Assembly (NCBI RefSeq): GCF_000024025.1
Contig: NC_013131.1
Span: forward strand, 7,854,229 to 7,918,228
Direction: 5' to 3'
DNA: 64,000 bases
From: Catenulispora acidiphila DSM 44928
Lineage (GTDB): Bacteria > Actinomycetota > Actinomycetes > Streptomycetales > Catenulisporaceae
Each line of letters begins with the position of its first letter. Position 1 is the stretch's first letter. Below the pieces are notes generated by a model, which saw only the letters and a program-made list of their open reading frames with translations, was not told where the DNA came from and ran no database searches. Both the position numbers and the translations under genes were made by a program. Shown here in pieces: positions 34,899 through 42,942 of this stretch.

Positions 34899-35759
34899 CT
34901 ACGAATCGGCCTCGGCCATGCTCTGCGTGCCGATCACCCGCAGCAACTGAAGCGCCTGCTGCGCCGGGGTTCCAGCGCGCGCCGAGTGGATGATGAGGCG
35001 CTGGTCGTGCTCCGGGGAGAGCATGACCTCGCAGTCCAGATCGATGCGTCCGACCACCGGGTGCAGCACGGTCTTGTGGTCCGAGCGGCGGCGCTTCACC
35101 TCGTGCCGCTCCCAGAGTTCGGCAAAGCGCTGACTCCGTACCCTGATTTCCTCGACGCGTGCACGCAGCCGGGTGTCGTCGGGCCGGGCGGCGAGGCGGG
35201 CGCGGAGATCGGCGACCGTGCGCTCGCCGTTGCGCACGAAGTCCTCGGGCAGGAAGTACGCCTCGGATTCGGGGTTGCAGAAGTGCTGCCACGGGATGTT
35301 GCGCTGCTCCAGCGGGATGCGTGCCGGATCGCCCATCAGCGCCGCGTGCATCGCGTTCCAGGCGAGGATGTCGCCGCGGTCGCTGACGACCATCGCCGGG
35401 GTGTCGTCCAGCTTGTCCAGCAGGTGCAGGACGCCGGGGCGCACGTGCTCGGTCGGGATGCGGTTCTCGTCGTGCGGCATCAGGCCGGACAGGTGGAACA
35501 GGTGGTCGTGCTCGTCCTTGGTCAGCCGCAGCGCGCGGGAGAGCGCGCCGAGCAGCTGCGCCGAGGGCTGCGGACCGCGTGCCTGTTCCAGGCGCGTGTA
35601 GTAGTCGGCGGACATGCCGGCCAGCATCGCCACCTCCTCGCGGCGCAGGCCTGCGGTGCGCCGGCGGGTGTTCGCCGGCAGACCGATGTCCTCCGGGCGC
35701 AGCCGCTCGCGGCGGATGCGCAGGAAGGCGGCGAGTTCGGCACGGTCGATCTTCAGCAC
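34899..35759 (-). CDS. XRE-family regulator of the MmyB type
   Basis: About 286 residues. The helix-turn-helix (TAGLRREEVAMLAGMSADYYTRLEQARG) is followed by the MmyB-like ligand domain (DILAWNAMHAALMGDPARIPLEQRNI). The start is uncertain: GTG 35759 gives the family's usual length, but GGAGGT sits only one base away. A CTG at 35756 would have better spacing, and a GTG further upstream is possible. It is divergent from the SDR/epimerase gene, which is the typical target of such regulators. Confidence 0.82.
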   Translation of the reverse strand: MLKIDRAELAAFLRIRRERLRPEDIGLPANTRRRTAGLRREEVAMLAGMSADYYTRLEQARGPQPSAQLLGALSRALRLTKDEHDHLFHLSGLMPHDENRIPTEHVRPGVLHLLDKLDDTPAMVVSDRGDILAWNAMHAALMGDPARIPLEQRNIPWQHFCNPESEAYFLPEDFVRNGERTVADLRARLAARPDDTRLRARVEEIRVRSQRFAELWERHEVKRRRSDHKTVLHPVVGRIDLDCEVMLSPEHDQRLIIHSARAGTPAQQALQLLRVIGTQSMAEADS

Positions 35760-35935
35760 ACCTCCAGCATCGCGCACCCGCCGCGACCTATCCAGGGATC
35801 GCGAGTCCCAGGATGAGCGGGTCTCTCCACACTGGCTCCGACCTGCGGCAGCGTTCCTGGTGTCAGCAGGACGCAGCAGAACGCAGCACCGGCGGGCCGG
35901 CACGACAGGCTCGCCACCGAAGGAGACGAAATCCC

Positions 35936-36868
35936 ATGGCCACCACTTCTTCCACCACTTCCACCACTTCCGCCTCTTCCGCCTTGTCGGCCTCGTCCGC
36001 CAAGCCGATCCTGGTCTCCGGCGCCACCGGCTCGGTCGGCAGCCGCCTCGTCCCGCGGCTGCTCGCCCAGGGTGAAACGGTCCGCGCCCTGGTGCGCGAC
36101 CCGGAGTCGGACACCGCCCTGCGGCTGCGCACGGCCGGCGCCGAGCTGGTCGTCGGCGACCTGGCGACGCTGGACGCGGCCGGTTTCAAGGACGTCGTCG
36201 ACGGCACCGCCGCGGTGATCCACCTCGCCGCGACGTTCCGCGACGCCCCTACCCCCGAACGCGCGACCGCGGTGAACACCGACGCGTCGACCGCGCTGGC
36301 CGAGGCGGCGCTGGACGCCGGGGTGACCCGCTTCGTGTTCGCGAGCACCAACCTGGTCTACGGCGGCGGCCACCCCGCTCCGCAGGCCGAGACGGCGGAG
36401 CTGGGACCGATCGCGTGGGGCGGTCCGTATCCGGAGTCCAAGGTCGCCGCCGAGAAATCGTTGCAGGACCTGCGGATCCGGCGCGGTCTCGACGTACGGG
36501 TCGTACGGCTGGCTTTCGTCTACGGCGACGGCGACCCGCACATCGAGGAGTTCATGAAGCGGCCGCTGGACTGGCACTCCTCCCGCCGCCTGCAGATGGT
36601 GCACCACGCCGACGTCGCACAGGGCGTGCTGCTCGCGCTGCGCGCCGAGGGGCTAAGCGGCGAGGTGTTCAACATCGCCGACGACTCGGCCGCGACCCTC
36701 GCCGAGCTCTACCGGTTCACGGGACGCGAGCTGCCGGCCGAGATGGCCGAGCGTGCCGTGACCGAGCCGTGGTTCGGCATCGTGGAGAACACCAAGGCGC
36801 GGCGGGTGCTCGGGTTCCGGCCGCTGTATCCGACGATGTGGCAGGCGGTCGACGCCGGGGTGATGTAA
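35936..36868 (+). CDS. NAD(P)-dependent epimerase/dehydratase (extended SDR)
   Basis: 310 residues from ATG 35936, with GAAGGAG eight bases upstream. After a Ser/Thr-rich N-terminal 22 residues encoded by a short CCACTTC-type repeat, the Rossmann motif VSGATGSVGSRL appears. Then come FASTNLVYGGG and the Tyr/Lys pair in GGPYPESKVAAEK. It acts on a nucleotide sugar or small carbonyl compound. The XRE regulator is divergent and may control it. Confidence 0.82.
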   Translation: MATTSSTTSTTSASSALSASSAKPILVSGATGSVGSRLVPRLLAQGETVRALVRDPESDTALRLRTAGAELVVGDLATLDAAGFKDVVDGTAAVIHLAATFRDAPTPERATAVNTDASTALAEAALDAGVTRFVFASTNLVYGGGHPAPQAETAELGPIAWGGPYPESKVAAEKSLQDLRIRRGLDVRVVRLAFVYGDGDPHIEEFMKRPLDWHSSRRLQMVHHADVAQGVLLALRAEGLSGEVFNIADDSAATLAELYRFTGRELPAEMAERAVTEPWFGIVENTKARRVLGFRPLYPTMWQAVDAGVM

Positions 36869-36892
36869 GGGGTCTGATGGCGGGCCGGGGTG

Positions 36893-38716
36893 TCAGGGCG
36901 TGACGATCGCGAAGTTCGGATCCGGCTCGTCCAGCACCCCGGTCACCTGCTGGAGCACCGCGGGGTCGCCTTCCACCTCGACGCCGTCCAGACCGCCGCC
37001 GCCGAGCACCGCCAGGAACTGCGGCTTGGTGAGCGTGAACGTCGCATCGGCGGCACCGACAGATCCGCTAGCACCACTCTGGGGTCCGTACGTCAGCACC
37101 CCGTGCTGCAAGGTCAGCCGATAGTGCTCGTCCAGGTCGGTGAAGTGCCAGTCGGTGACCACCTTCAGGTCCCACGCCTTCGGGCCGTCCACGCGGATCG
37201 CCATCGTGTCGAACAACTGCGGCACGCTCAGCGCGCCCGCCATCCCGCTGGACCCGATCGCCGTCGGCCGCACGCCGTTGCGCAGCTCGTCGGCGCCGGT
37301 CACGTAGCAGTTGCGCCACGTCGCGCATTCGGCGCCCAGCGCCAGGCGGTCGAAGACGTCGGCGAGCGTGCTCTTCGCATCCTGATTCGCCGGGTCGGCG
37401 AAGACCGCGTGCTTGAGCAGCTGCGCGGCGAAGCGCAGATCGCCGTCGTCGGCGTACTCCCGGGCCTTGGCGACCAGGTTCGGCACGCCGCCGAAGCAGA
37501 TGGCGTACCGCTTCGCCGTCTCCACCGGCGTCTGCTCCCACAGGTCCGAGGGATGGCCCGAGTACCAGCCGAGGTAACGCTGGTAGATCGCCTTGACGTT
37601 GTGGCTGACCGAGCCGTAGTACCCGTGCGTGTGCCACGCCGCGTCCAGCGCCGGCGGCATCTGGATCAGCTCGGCGATCTCGGCGCCGACATAGCCCTGA
37701 TTCATCATCCGCAGGGTCTGGTCGTGCAGATAGCCGTAGAGGTCGCGCTGGGTTTCCAGGAACTGGCGGATCTCGGGCTCGCCCCAGGTCGGCCAGTGGT
37801 GCGAGGCGAAGACGACGTCCGCCTTGCCGGCGAACAGATCCAGCGCTTGTCCGAGGTAGTGGGACCAGATCCGTGCGTCGCGGATCTTCGCGCCGCGCAG
37901 CGTCAGGATGTTGTGCAGATTGTGCGTGGCGTTCTCCGCCATACACAGAGCCCTGTGATCGGGGAGCAGGAAGTTCATCTCCGAGGGCGCCTCGGTTCCG
38001 GGCGTCATCTGGAAGACGAACCGTACGCCGTCGACCGTCTCCTCCTGCCCGGTCTCGGTGATCGACTTCGTCGGCGGTACCAGGCCCACGGTCCCGGCGG
38101 AGGCCTGGTAGCCCAGTCCCATGCCGACGCCAGCGGTCGGTCCGTGCTCCGTCGTGCCGGCGGAGTAGTACATGCCCCGGCGCAGCATCGCGGTACCGGC
38201 GTAGACGTTCTCCGACACGGCCTCGGCCATGAAGCCGTCCGGCGCCAGGATCGGCGCCTTGGATCCCGGCTCCAGCACGCCGCCGACCCCGCCGAAGTGG
38301 TCGATGTGCGAGTGCGTGTAGATCACGCCGGTCACCGGCTTGTCGCCGCGCACCTTCCGGTACAGCGCCAGCCCGGCGGCCGCGGGCTCGGCCGAGACCA
38401 GCGGGTCCACGACGATCACGCCGGCGGTGCCCTCGATCAGCGTCATGTTCGACAGGTCGAAGCCGCGGATCTGGTAGACGCCGTCGACCACCTGGTACAG
38501 CCCGACACGCGCACATAGTTGCGACTGCCGCCACAGGCTCGGGTTCACGGTGTCGGGGCAGTCGTCGTCCAGGAAAGACAGCGCGTCGAAGTCCCAGGCG
38601 ACCTTGCCGTCGGCGGTCTCGATCTGCCGGTACTCCGGAGCTGCGAGGAAACCTCGATCGGCGTTGGCGAAGTCGGTGCGGTCGCCGAAGTCGGCGCCTT
38701 CTTGCGTGGCTGTCAC
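36893..38716 (-). CDS. alkylsulfatase-like metallo-beta-lactamase (SdsA/BDS1 type)
   Basis: 607 residues from GTG 38716 (AGGGAG five bases upstream); ATG 38752 lacks a site. The zinc-binding motif THSHIDHFGG is at 134-143, with further ligands in ENATHNLHNI and ASHHWPTWGEPE. The C-terminal SCP2-like domain ends near TFTLTKPQFLAVLGG. Members of this family cleave linear alkyl sulfates such as SDS. No secretion signal is visible, unlike some secreted relatives. It converges with the epimerase gene. Confidence 0.85.
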   Translation of the reverse strand: MTATQEGADFGDRTDFANADRGFLAAPEYRQIETADGKVAWDFDALSFLDDDCPDTVNPSLWRQSQLCARVGLYQVVDGVYQIRGFDLSNMTLIEGTAGVIVVDPLVSAEPAAAGLALYRKVRGDKPVTGVIYTHSHIDHFGGVGGVLEPGSKAPILAPDGFMAEAVSENVYAGTAMLRRGMYYSAGTTEHGPTAGVGMGLGYQASAGTVGLVPPTKSITETGQEETVDGVRFVFQMTPGTEAPSEMNFLLPDHRALCMAENATHNLHNILTLRGAKIRDARIWSHYLGQALDLFAGKADVVFASHHWPTWGEPEIRQFLETQRDLYGYLHDQTLRMMNQGYVGAEIAELIQMPPALDAAWHTHGYYGSVSHNVKAIYQRYLGWYSGHPSDLWEQTPVETAKRYAICFGGVPNLVAKAREYADDGDLRFAAQLLKHAVFADPANQDAKSTLADVFDRLALGAECATWRNCYVTGADELRNGVRPTAIGSSGMAGALSVPQLFDTMAIRVDGPKAWDLKVVTDWHFTDLDEHYRLTLQHGVLTYGPQSGASGSVGAADATFTLTKPQFLAVLGGGGLDGVEVEGDPAVLQQVTGVLDEPDPNFAIVTP

Positions 38717-38825
38717 GGCTGCTCCCTGGGCTGGGCGGGCATACTCCGCCATGCTCGGAGCGGTCGGGGGCGTCCGCCATCGGGGAGCGCCATTCGGCGA
38801 TGCGGGAGGCTGGATCCGGTCGCGG

Positions 38826-39863
38826 CTAGCCCGGCATGAGGACGGTCTCGAGGGCTCCCGATGGCGACGATGTGGGGTCTGCCGACGGCGACGACGTGCC
38901 CGTCTTCGTGGCGAACGGTACGGACCCGTTCCCTCCAGCCGACGTCGGCAGGGCGTCGGCGGCGGCGATCGCGGTGTTCCACGCCGGGCTGTCCAGTATC
39001 GAGGTGACCTGGTCCGGCGAGAGGAGCAGCACTGCGCCGTAGGCCGCGGCACTCTTCTCGTTGGGGGCGTCGGTCTCGACGGCCGTGAGCGTGGAGCCGC
39101 CGGGACGGACGAGGGTCACGAAGAGGTCGGTCCGGTCGTTGTGGCGGCCGTCGGACGATCCCGGTTGTTTGGCGACGTAGGCGACTGAGCCGTCCTTCTG
39201 CGCCTGCGGCGTGCCGAGCGGAGGAACGGAAGGGCCGACGCCGGAGATGACGATGCTGATGTATCCGACGGATTTGCCGGCGGCGAGTTGGGCATCGATC
39301 ATGACCGCATTCGCGGAGACCGGGGGCGTGCCCGGCGTGCCGTGCTTGACGTCGGTGCCGAGGGTTACGTAGGAACCGCTGCTGACTCCGGCACCGCCGA
39401 GGAGAGTTTTCAGGGTCCCGATCAGGTCGCCTTGGGAGATCTGCGGGGCGGAGCTGCTGGAACTCGGAGGGTTGTTGGCCGGGGTGGCGCCATTGGCATT
39501 GCCATCGCTGCTTTCATTGCCATTGCCATTGCCATTGCCATTGCCGTTGCCATTGCCGTCGCTGTCGGCATTGCCATTCGGTGTGCCGGGCGACGCCTCC
39601 GTCGACATGTTTCCGAGACCTGACGCAGCAGGCGGATTCGTCCCTCCCGCACCCCCGCCGACACTCGCCGTCCGATGCGACCCGACCAGTACGACCCCCG
39701 CGAACACGACAGCCACGGCCACCACCGAGCCGAGCACCTGCACGGCCCGCTCCAGGCGCCGCATCCGCGTCCCGCGCGAGACACCGCCGGCGGCAAGCCG
39801 CACGACGTCCGGCTCCAACCGGCGCGCGGTCTCCCGCATGGCGTGGGGCAGATCGTCGCGCAC
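38826..39863 (-). CDS. single-helix membrane protein with an Asn-Gly repeat
   Basis: 345 residues from GTG 39863 (GAGGT five bases upstream). An N-terminal cytoplasmic arm of about 40 residues is followed by one helix (VLGSVVAVAVVFAGVVLVGS). Next is a low-complexity outside stretch with an NGNGNGNGNGNGN run, and a C-terminal domain of about 190 residues of no recognised family (YVTLGTDVKHGTP onward). The layout resembles sigma/anti-sigma cluster proteins, but no sigma gene is adjacent. Confidence 0.6.
   Translation of the reverse strand: MRDDLPHAMRETARRLEPDVVRLAAGGVSRGTRMRRLERAVQVLGSVVAVAVVFAGVVLVGSHRTASVGGGAGGTNPPAASGLGNMSTEASPGTPNGNADSDGNGNGNGNGNGNGNESSDGNANGATPANNPPSSSSSAPQISQGDLIGTLKTLLGGAGVSSGSYVTLGTDVKHGTPGTPPVSANAVMIDAQLAAGKSVGYISIVISGVGPSVPPLGTPQAQKDGSVAYVAKQPGSSDGRHNDRTDLFVTLVRPGGSTLTAVETDAPNEKSAAAYGAVLLLSPDQVTSILDSPAWNTAIAAADALPTSAGGNGSVPFATKTGTSSPSADPTSSPSGALETVLMPG
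39515..39556. repeat. hexanucleotide repeat (CATTGC/GGCAAT) inside a gene
   Basis: Five exact CATTGC units from 39515 to 39544, then CGTTGC and CATTGC, with looser copies on both sides. On the coding strand this spells Asn-Gly. Slippage would change length in frame. Confidence 0.85.
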
Positions 39864-40005
39864 GTGGCACCTCTTTGGTTCGGTTCCTCCCTGTGTGATG
39901 TCCGACGCGCGGCGGGCTCGGCTTGTTACGCGGCGGGGATCGACATCGCGGAGGTCAGCGGCGGATTTCGGCGGTGTTGTCGGTCCCGGCCGCTAGCGTG
40001 ATCGC

Positions 40006-40713
40006 ATGCCGAGCGTCGAGACCTGCGAAGCCGTCCAGACTTGCTGGTTCACCTGTCGTGCCGCGGTCCTCGGCGGCCGGAGCTGGACCGATGGTCCGCT
40101 GCTGTGGACCCGCGAGGGCGACGCGCAGAATCTGATGTTCCCGGAACGCATTCCGGCTGACGCGGTGAAGCGGGCTGTGGAGCAGGCTCGCGAGACAGGC
40201 GTGCGGATTATCGGGGCGTGGCTCGGAGCGGAGACCGACACGTCGGCCTTGGCTGCCGCCGGGTTCGAGCGTGGGTGGGAGCCGTGGTGGATGACGGCGC
40301 CGGTCGCCGATGTCGGCGCCGCCAGCGATCCGCGCATCGAGCTACTGCAGGAGACCGTTGATTACAAGGGCGAGTACGCGGCGTATGCGGAGACCTTGAA
40401 GGTGACGCGCGTACGCCCTCAGCACACGTGGTACGCCGCCGCTTACGACGATCGGAAGGGCCGCAGGTTCGCCGGTCGCGCATGGTCGCATCTGTCGGGT
40501 GAGACGGCCGGCGTGTTCGACATGAACGTGTGGCCGCAGTTTCAGCGGCGGGGGCTTGGGAGCGGGCTGCTTCGTGCGGTCGTGGCGGCGGCGGCTGAGG
40601 CCGGCGCGAGCAATGCCGTGATGAACGCGACGCCGGAGGGCAAGCTGCTGTACGAGTCCTGCGGCTTCCGTCAGATCGGGGTGGGCATCACTTGGTGGCT
40701 CCACCTCAGATAG
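40006..40713 (+). CDS. GNAT-family acetyltransferase
   Basis: 235 residues. The GNAT fold is in the C-terminal half: TWYAAAYDDRKGRRFAGRAWS, then VFDMNVWPQFQRRGLGSGLLRAVV with the acetyl-CoA loop. The N-terminal half is a second, GNAT-like but degenerate part. The substrate is unknown. It is followed closely by trmO on the same strand. Confidence 0.78.
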   Translation: MPSVETCEAVQTCWFTCRAAVLGGRSWTDGPLLWTREGDAQNLMFPERIPADAVKRAVEQARETGVRIIGAWLGAETDTSALAAAGFERGWEPWWMTAPVADVGAASDPRIELLQETVDYKGEYAAYAETLKVTRVRPQHTWYAAAYDDRKGRRFAGRAWSHLSGETAGVFDMNVWPQFQRRGLGSGLLRAVVAAAAEAGASNAVMNATPEGKLLYESCGFRQIGVGITWWLHLR

Positions 40714-40743
40714 CGATGGGCGCTCCGGCCTATCCTGGGCCGC

Positions 40744-41199
40744 ATGACCAACATCATCCCGATCGGACAGGTGGTCGGCGGCCGTGCCGAGCCGCGCGAC
40801 GACGACTGGGGCGGGGAGCAGGCCGTGATCCGGCTCGACGACCGCTTCGGTCCCGAGGCCCTCGCCGGGCTGGACGCCTTCTCGCACCTGGAGGTCGTCT
40901 ACCAGTTCCATTTGGTGGACCCGGAGAAGGTGCAGACCGGTGCCCGGCATCCCCGCAACAACACCGAGTGGCCGCTGGTCGGCATCTTCGCCCAGCGCGG
41001 CAAGAACCGGCCGAACCGGATCGGCGTCTCCCGCTGCCGGCTGGTGAAGGTCGAGGGCCGCGACGTCCACGTCACCGGACTCGACGCCGTCGACGGCACC
41101 CCGGTCCTGGATCTGAAGCCGTACATGGCGGAGTTCGGCCCGATCGGCGAGGTGGCCCAGCCCGAGTGGGCCACCGAGCTGATGCGGGAGTACTACTAG
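40744..41199 (+). CDS. trmO: tRNA (adenine(37)-N6)-methyltransferase TrmO
   Basis: 151 residues, with the whole TsaA/TrmO beta-barrel pattern: IPIGQVVGGRAEP, DAFSHLEVVYQFH, TGARHPRNNTEWPLVGIFAQRGKNRPNRIG, and the LDLKPYMAEFG motif. Family members methylate t6A37 of certain tRNAs with SAM. The length is typical of the short actinobacterial form. It is next to a convergent SDR gene. Confidence 0.88.
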   Translation: MTNIIPIGQVVGGRAEPRDDDWGGEQAVIRLDDRFGPEALAGLDAFSHLEVVYQFHLVDPEKVQTGARHPRNNTEWPLVGIFAQRGKNRPNRIGVSRCRLVKVEGRDVHVTGLDAVDGTPVLDLKPYMAEFGPIGEVAQPEWATELMREYY

Positions 41200-41203
41200 C
41201 GGG

Positions 41204-41965
41204 TCAGACCGTGTAGCCACCGTCGACGGCCAGCGCAGTGCCAGTGATGTACCGTCCGCCGGGCCCGGCCAGGTACGCCACCGCGTTCGCAATGTCCTCA
41301 GCCGCCCCGTAGCGGCCGAGCGCCGTCAGCGAGCGCTGGAAGTCAGCGCTGTCCCCGTCTTCGGGATTCATATCGGTGTCGATCGGCCCGGGATCGACAA
41401 CCGTGGCAGTGATCCCCCGCGACCCGAGTTCGCGCGCCAGCCCCTTGGTCAGCCCGACAAGCGCCGACTTGGCCATCGCCTGCAGCACGAAGTTCTCAGC
41501 CGGCACGTGCCCGTTGAAGCACGATCCGATGCTGATCACGCGGCCGCCCTCGCGCATGTGCCGCGCAGCCGCCTGGGAGGCGAGGAAGACCGAGCGGACG
41601 TCGACGGCCAGCACCCGGTCCAGCTCCGTCTCCGTCACCTCATCCAGCGGACCGTAGGTGAGGAAGCCGGCGTTGTTCACCAGGATGTCGAGCCCGCCGA
41701 GGTCCCGCACGGTCTGCTCCACCGCCTGCACCGCGGCATCCGGCAAGGTCAGGTCAGCCTGGATCGCGATCGCCCGACCACCGCCGGCCTCGATCTGCGC
41801 GACCACTTCCTTCGCCTGCTCAGCCGCCTGCACGTAGGTCAAGGCGACGGCCGCGCCGTGCGATGCCAGCTTCCGGGCGATCGCGGCGCCGATCCCCCGG
41901 CTGCCTCCGGTCACCAGAGCCACCGTGCCGGCCACGTCGGTCGAGTCGGCCACGTCGTTCATCAT
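41204..41965 (-). CDS. short-chain dehydrogenase/reductase lacking the catalytic tyrosine
   Basis: 253 residues, with AGGGGAA before the ATG pair at 41965/41962. Nucleotide binding (GGSRGIG, 20-26), NNAG (97-100), Ser148 in VISIGSCF and Lys166 are all present. The residue four before the lysine, Tyr in active SDRs, is Gln162 (codon at 41480-41482 on the minus strand): the local sequence is LQAMAKSALVGLTKGLA. The C-terminal GRYITGTALAVDGGYTV is normal. Either the gene has lost reductase activity or another residue supplies the acid. Confidence 0.88.
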   Translation of the reverse strand: MMNDVADSTDVAGTVALVTGGSRGIGAAIARKLASHGAAVALTYVQAAEQAKEVVAQIEAGGGRAIAIQADLTLPDAAVQAVEQTVRDLGGLDILVNNAGFLTYGPLDEVTETELDRVLAVDVRSVFLASQAAARHMREGGRVISIGSCFNGHVPAENFVLQAMAKSALVGLTKGLARELGSRGITATVVDPGPIDTDMNPEDGDSADFQRSLTALGRYGAAEDIANAVAYLAGPGGRYITGTALAVDGGYTV

Positions 41966-42073
41966 CGTTCCCCTTCGTCACGGGCTCGGGGTGAGCCCAT
42001 GACGAGAGGATCGATCCCTACCATCAGTGTCAGAGTCAAGGGGAGGGTCAACGGGGCGCGCCCCCGGGCGGCG

Positions 42074-42367
42074 TTACCTGAGGTCGTCGCCGGTGCCCAC
42101 CTCGCCGTCCCCGCCGTCACCCGCTCCGCGGTGGCGCACCGTCTCCACGACATGCCCGACCGCCTCGCGCCCCTTGGACGCGGTGTTCTTGGTGATCTCG
42201 AACGCTTGTACCTGGATCACATTGGCGGTCTGGCGCACAGCGGGCTTGTCGGCGACCTTGCGCGCCGCCGTCCGCATCTTCTCGTACTGCTCCCGCCCGG
42301 CACGCGTACCGAGCACATACCCGGCCCCGAGTCCGGCGGCCAACGTCAGCTTCGTCCCAGCCTTCAT
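42074..42367 (-). CDS. YtxH-like small membrane-associated protein
   Basis: 97 residues from ATG 42367. The N-terminal glycine-rich helix (LTLAAGLGAGYVLGTRAGREQYEKM) is the usual opening of YtxH-like proteins. A helical, Ala/Lys-rich middle and an acidic Gly/Asp tail follow. It was probably next to the tRNA genes before the element inserted. Confidence 0.7.
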   Translation of the reverse strand: MKAGTKLTLAAGLGAGYVLGTRAGREQYEKMRTAARKVADKPAVRQTANVIQVQAFEITKNTASKGREAVGHVVETVRHRGAGDGGDGEVGTGDDLR

Positions 42368-42563
42368 GGCAACCCCATTACCCACGCCACCAGATCCTAC
42401 GAACGGACCTTACGACGGACGGGCGACCCCCCAAAGTTCCCACACCCACCCCGACCTGCCCAGCAAAGCCGATTGCGGATCTCCCCCCAGGATGCGCTAA
42501 CCTAGTCACGCACCGCCCCACTGGAACCGCCCAAAGCGCCCAGAACAGGCGGCGCAAGAACGA

Positions 42564-42636
42564 TCCTGCATAGCTCAATTGGCAGAGCAGCCGGCTGTTA
42601 ACCGGCAGGTTATAGGTTCGAGTCCTATTGCAGGAG
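42564..42636 (+). tRNA. tRNA-Asn (GTT)
   Basis: 73 bases fold as a cloverleaf: acceptor TCCTGCA with TGCAGGA, anticodon loop CTGTTAA (GUU), T-arm GGTTCGAGTCC, discriminator G. CCA is not encoded. Confidence 0.96.
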
Positions 42637-42788
42637 CGCACGACCGAACGTCTCCGCTCGCGTGGCACCCCCCGCGACCCGGAGACGTTTGCCGTCACTA
42701 GGGGAAGCAGATCACCGGGGAGGGTTGATCCGCCACAACGCCGGGCACATGCCCACCAACGTAGTGAGCGGCGAGACACTTCACACTT

Positions 42789-42862
<74 letters not shown>

Positions 42863-42873
42863 CTTCATAACAG

Positions 42874-42922
42874 AATGACCTGGCCCGCAGCAGCTGGTGT
42901 AGCGCTTAAGGGCCAGGTCATT
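42874..42922. terminator. 13-bp inverted repeat with T-run behind the tRNA
   Basis: Perfect arms AATGACCTGGCCC (42874-42886) and GGGCCAGGTCATT (42910-42922), followed by TTTTT at 42928-42932. It lies 12 bases after the tRNA and 20 before the integrase stop. It can stop transcripts from both sides; it also lies where recombinase arm sites may be expected. Confidence 0.7.
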
Positions 42923-42942
42923 GCTGGTTTTTCGGGGTCCGG

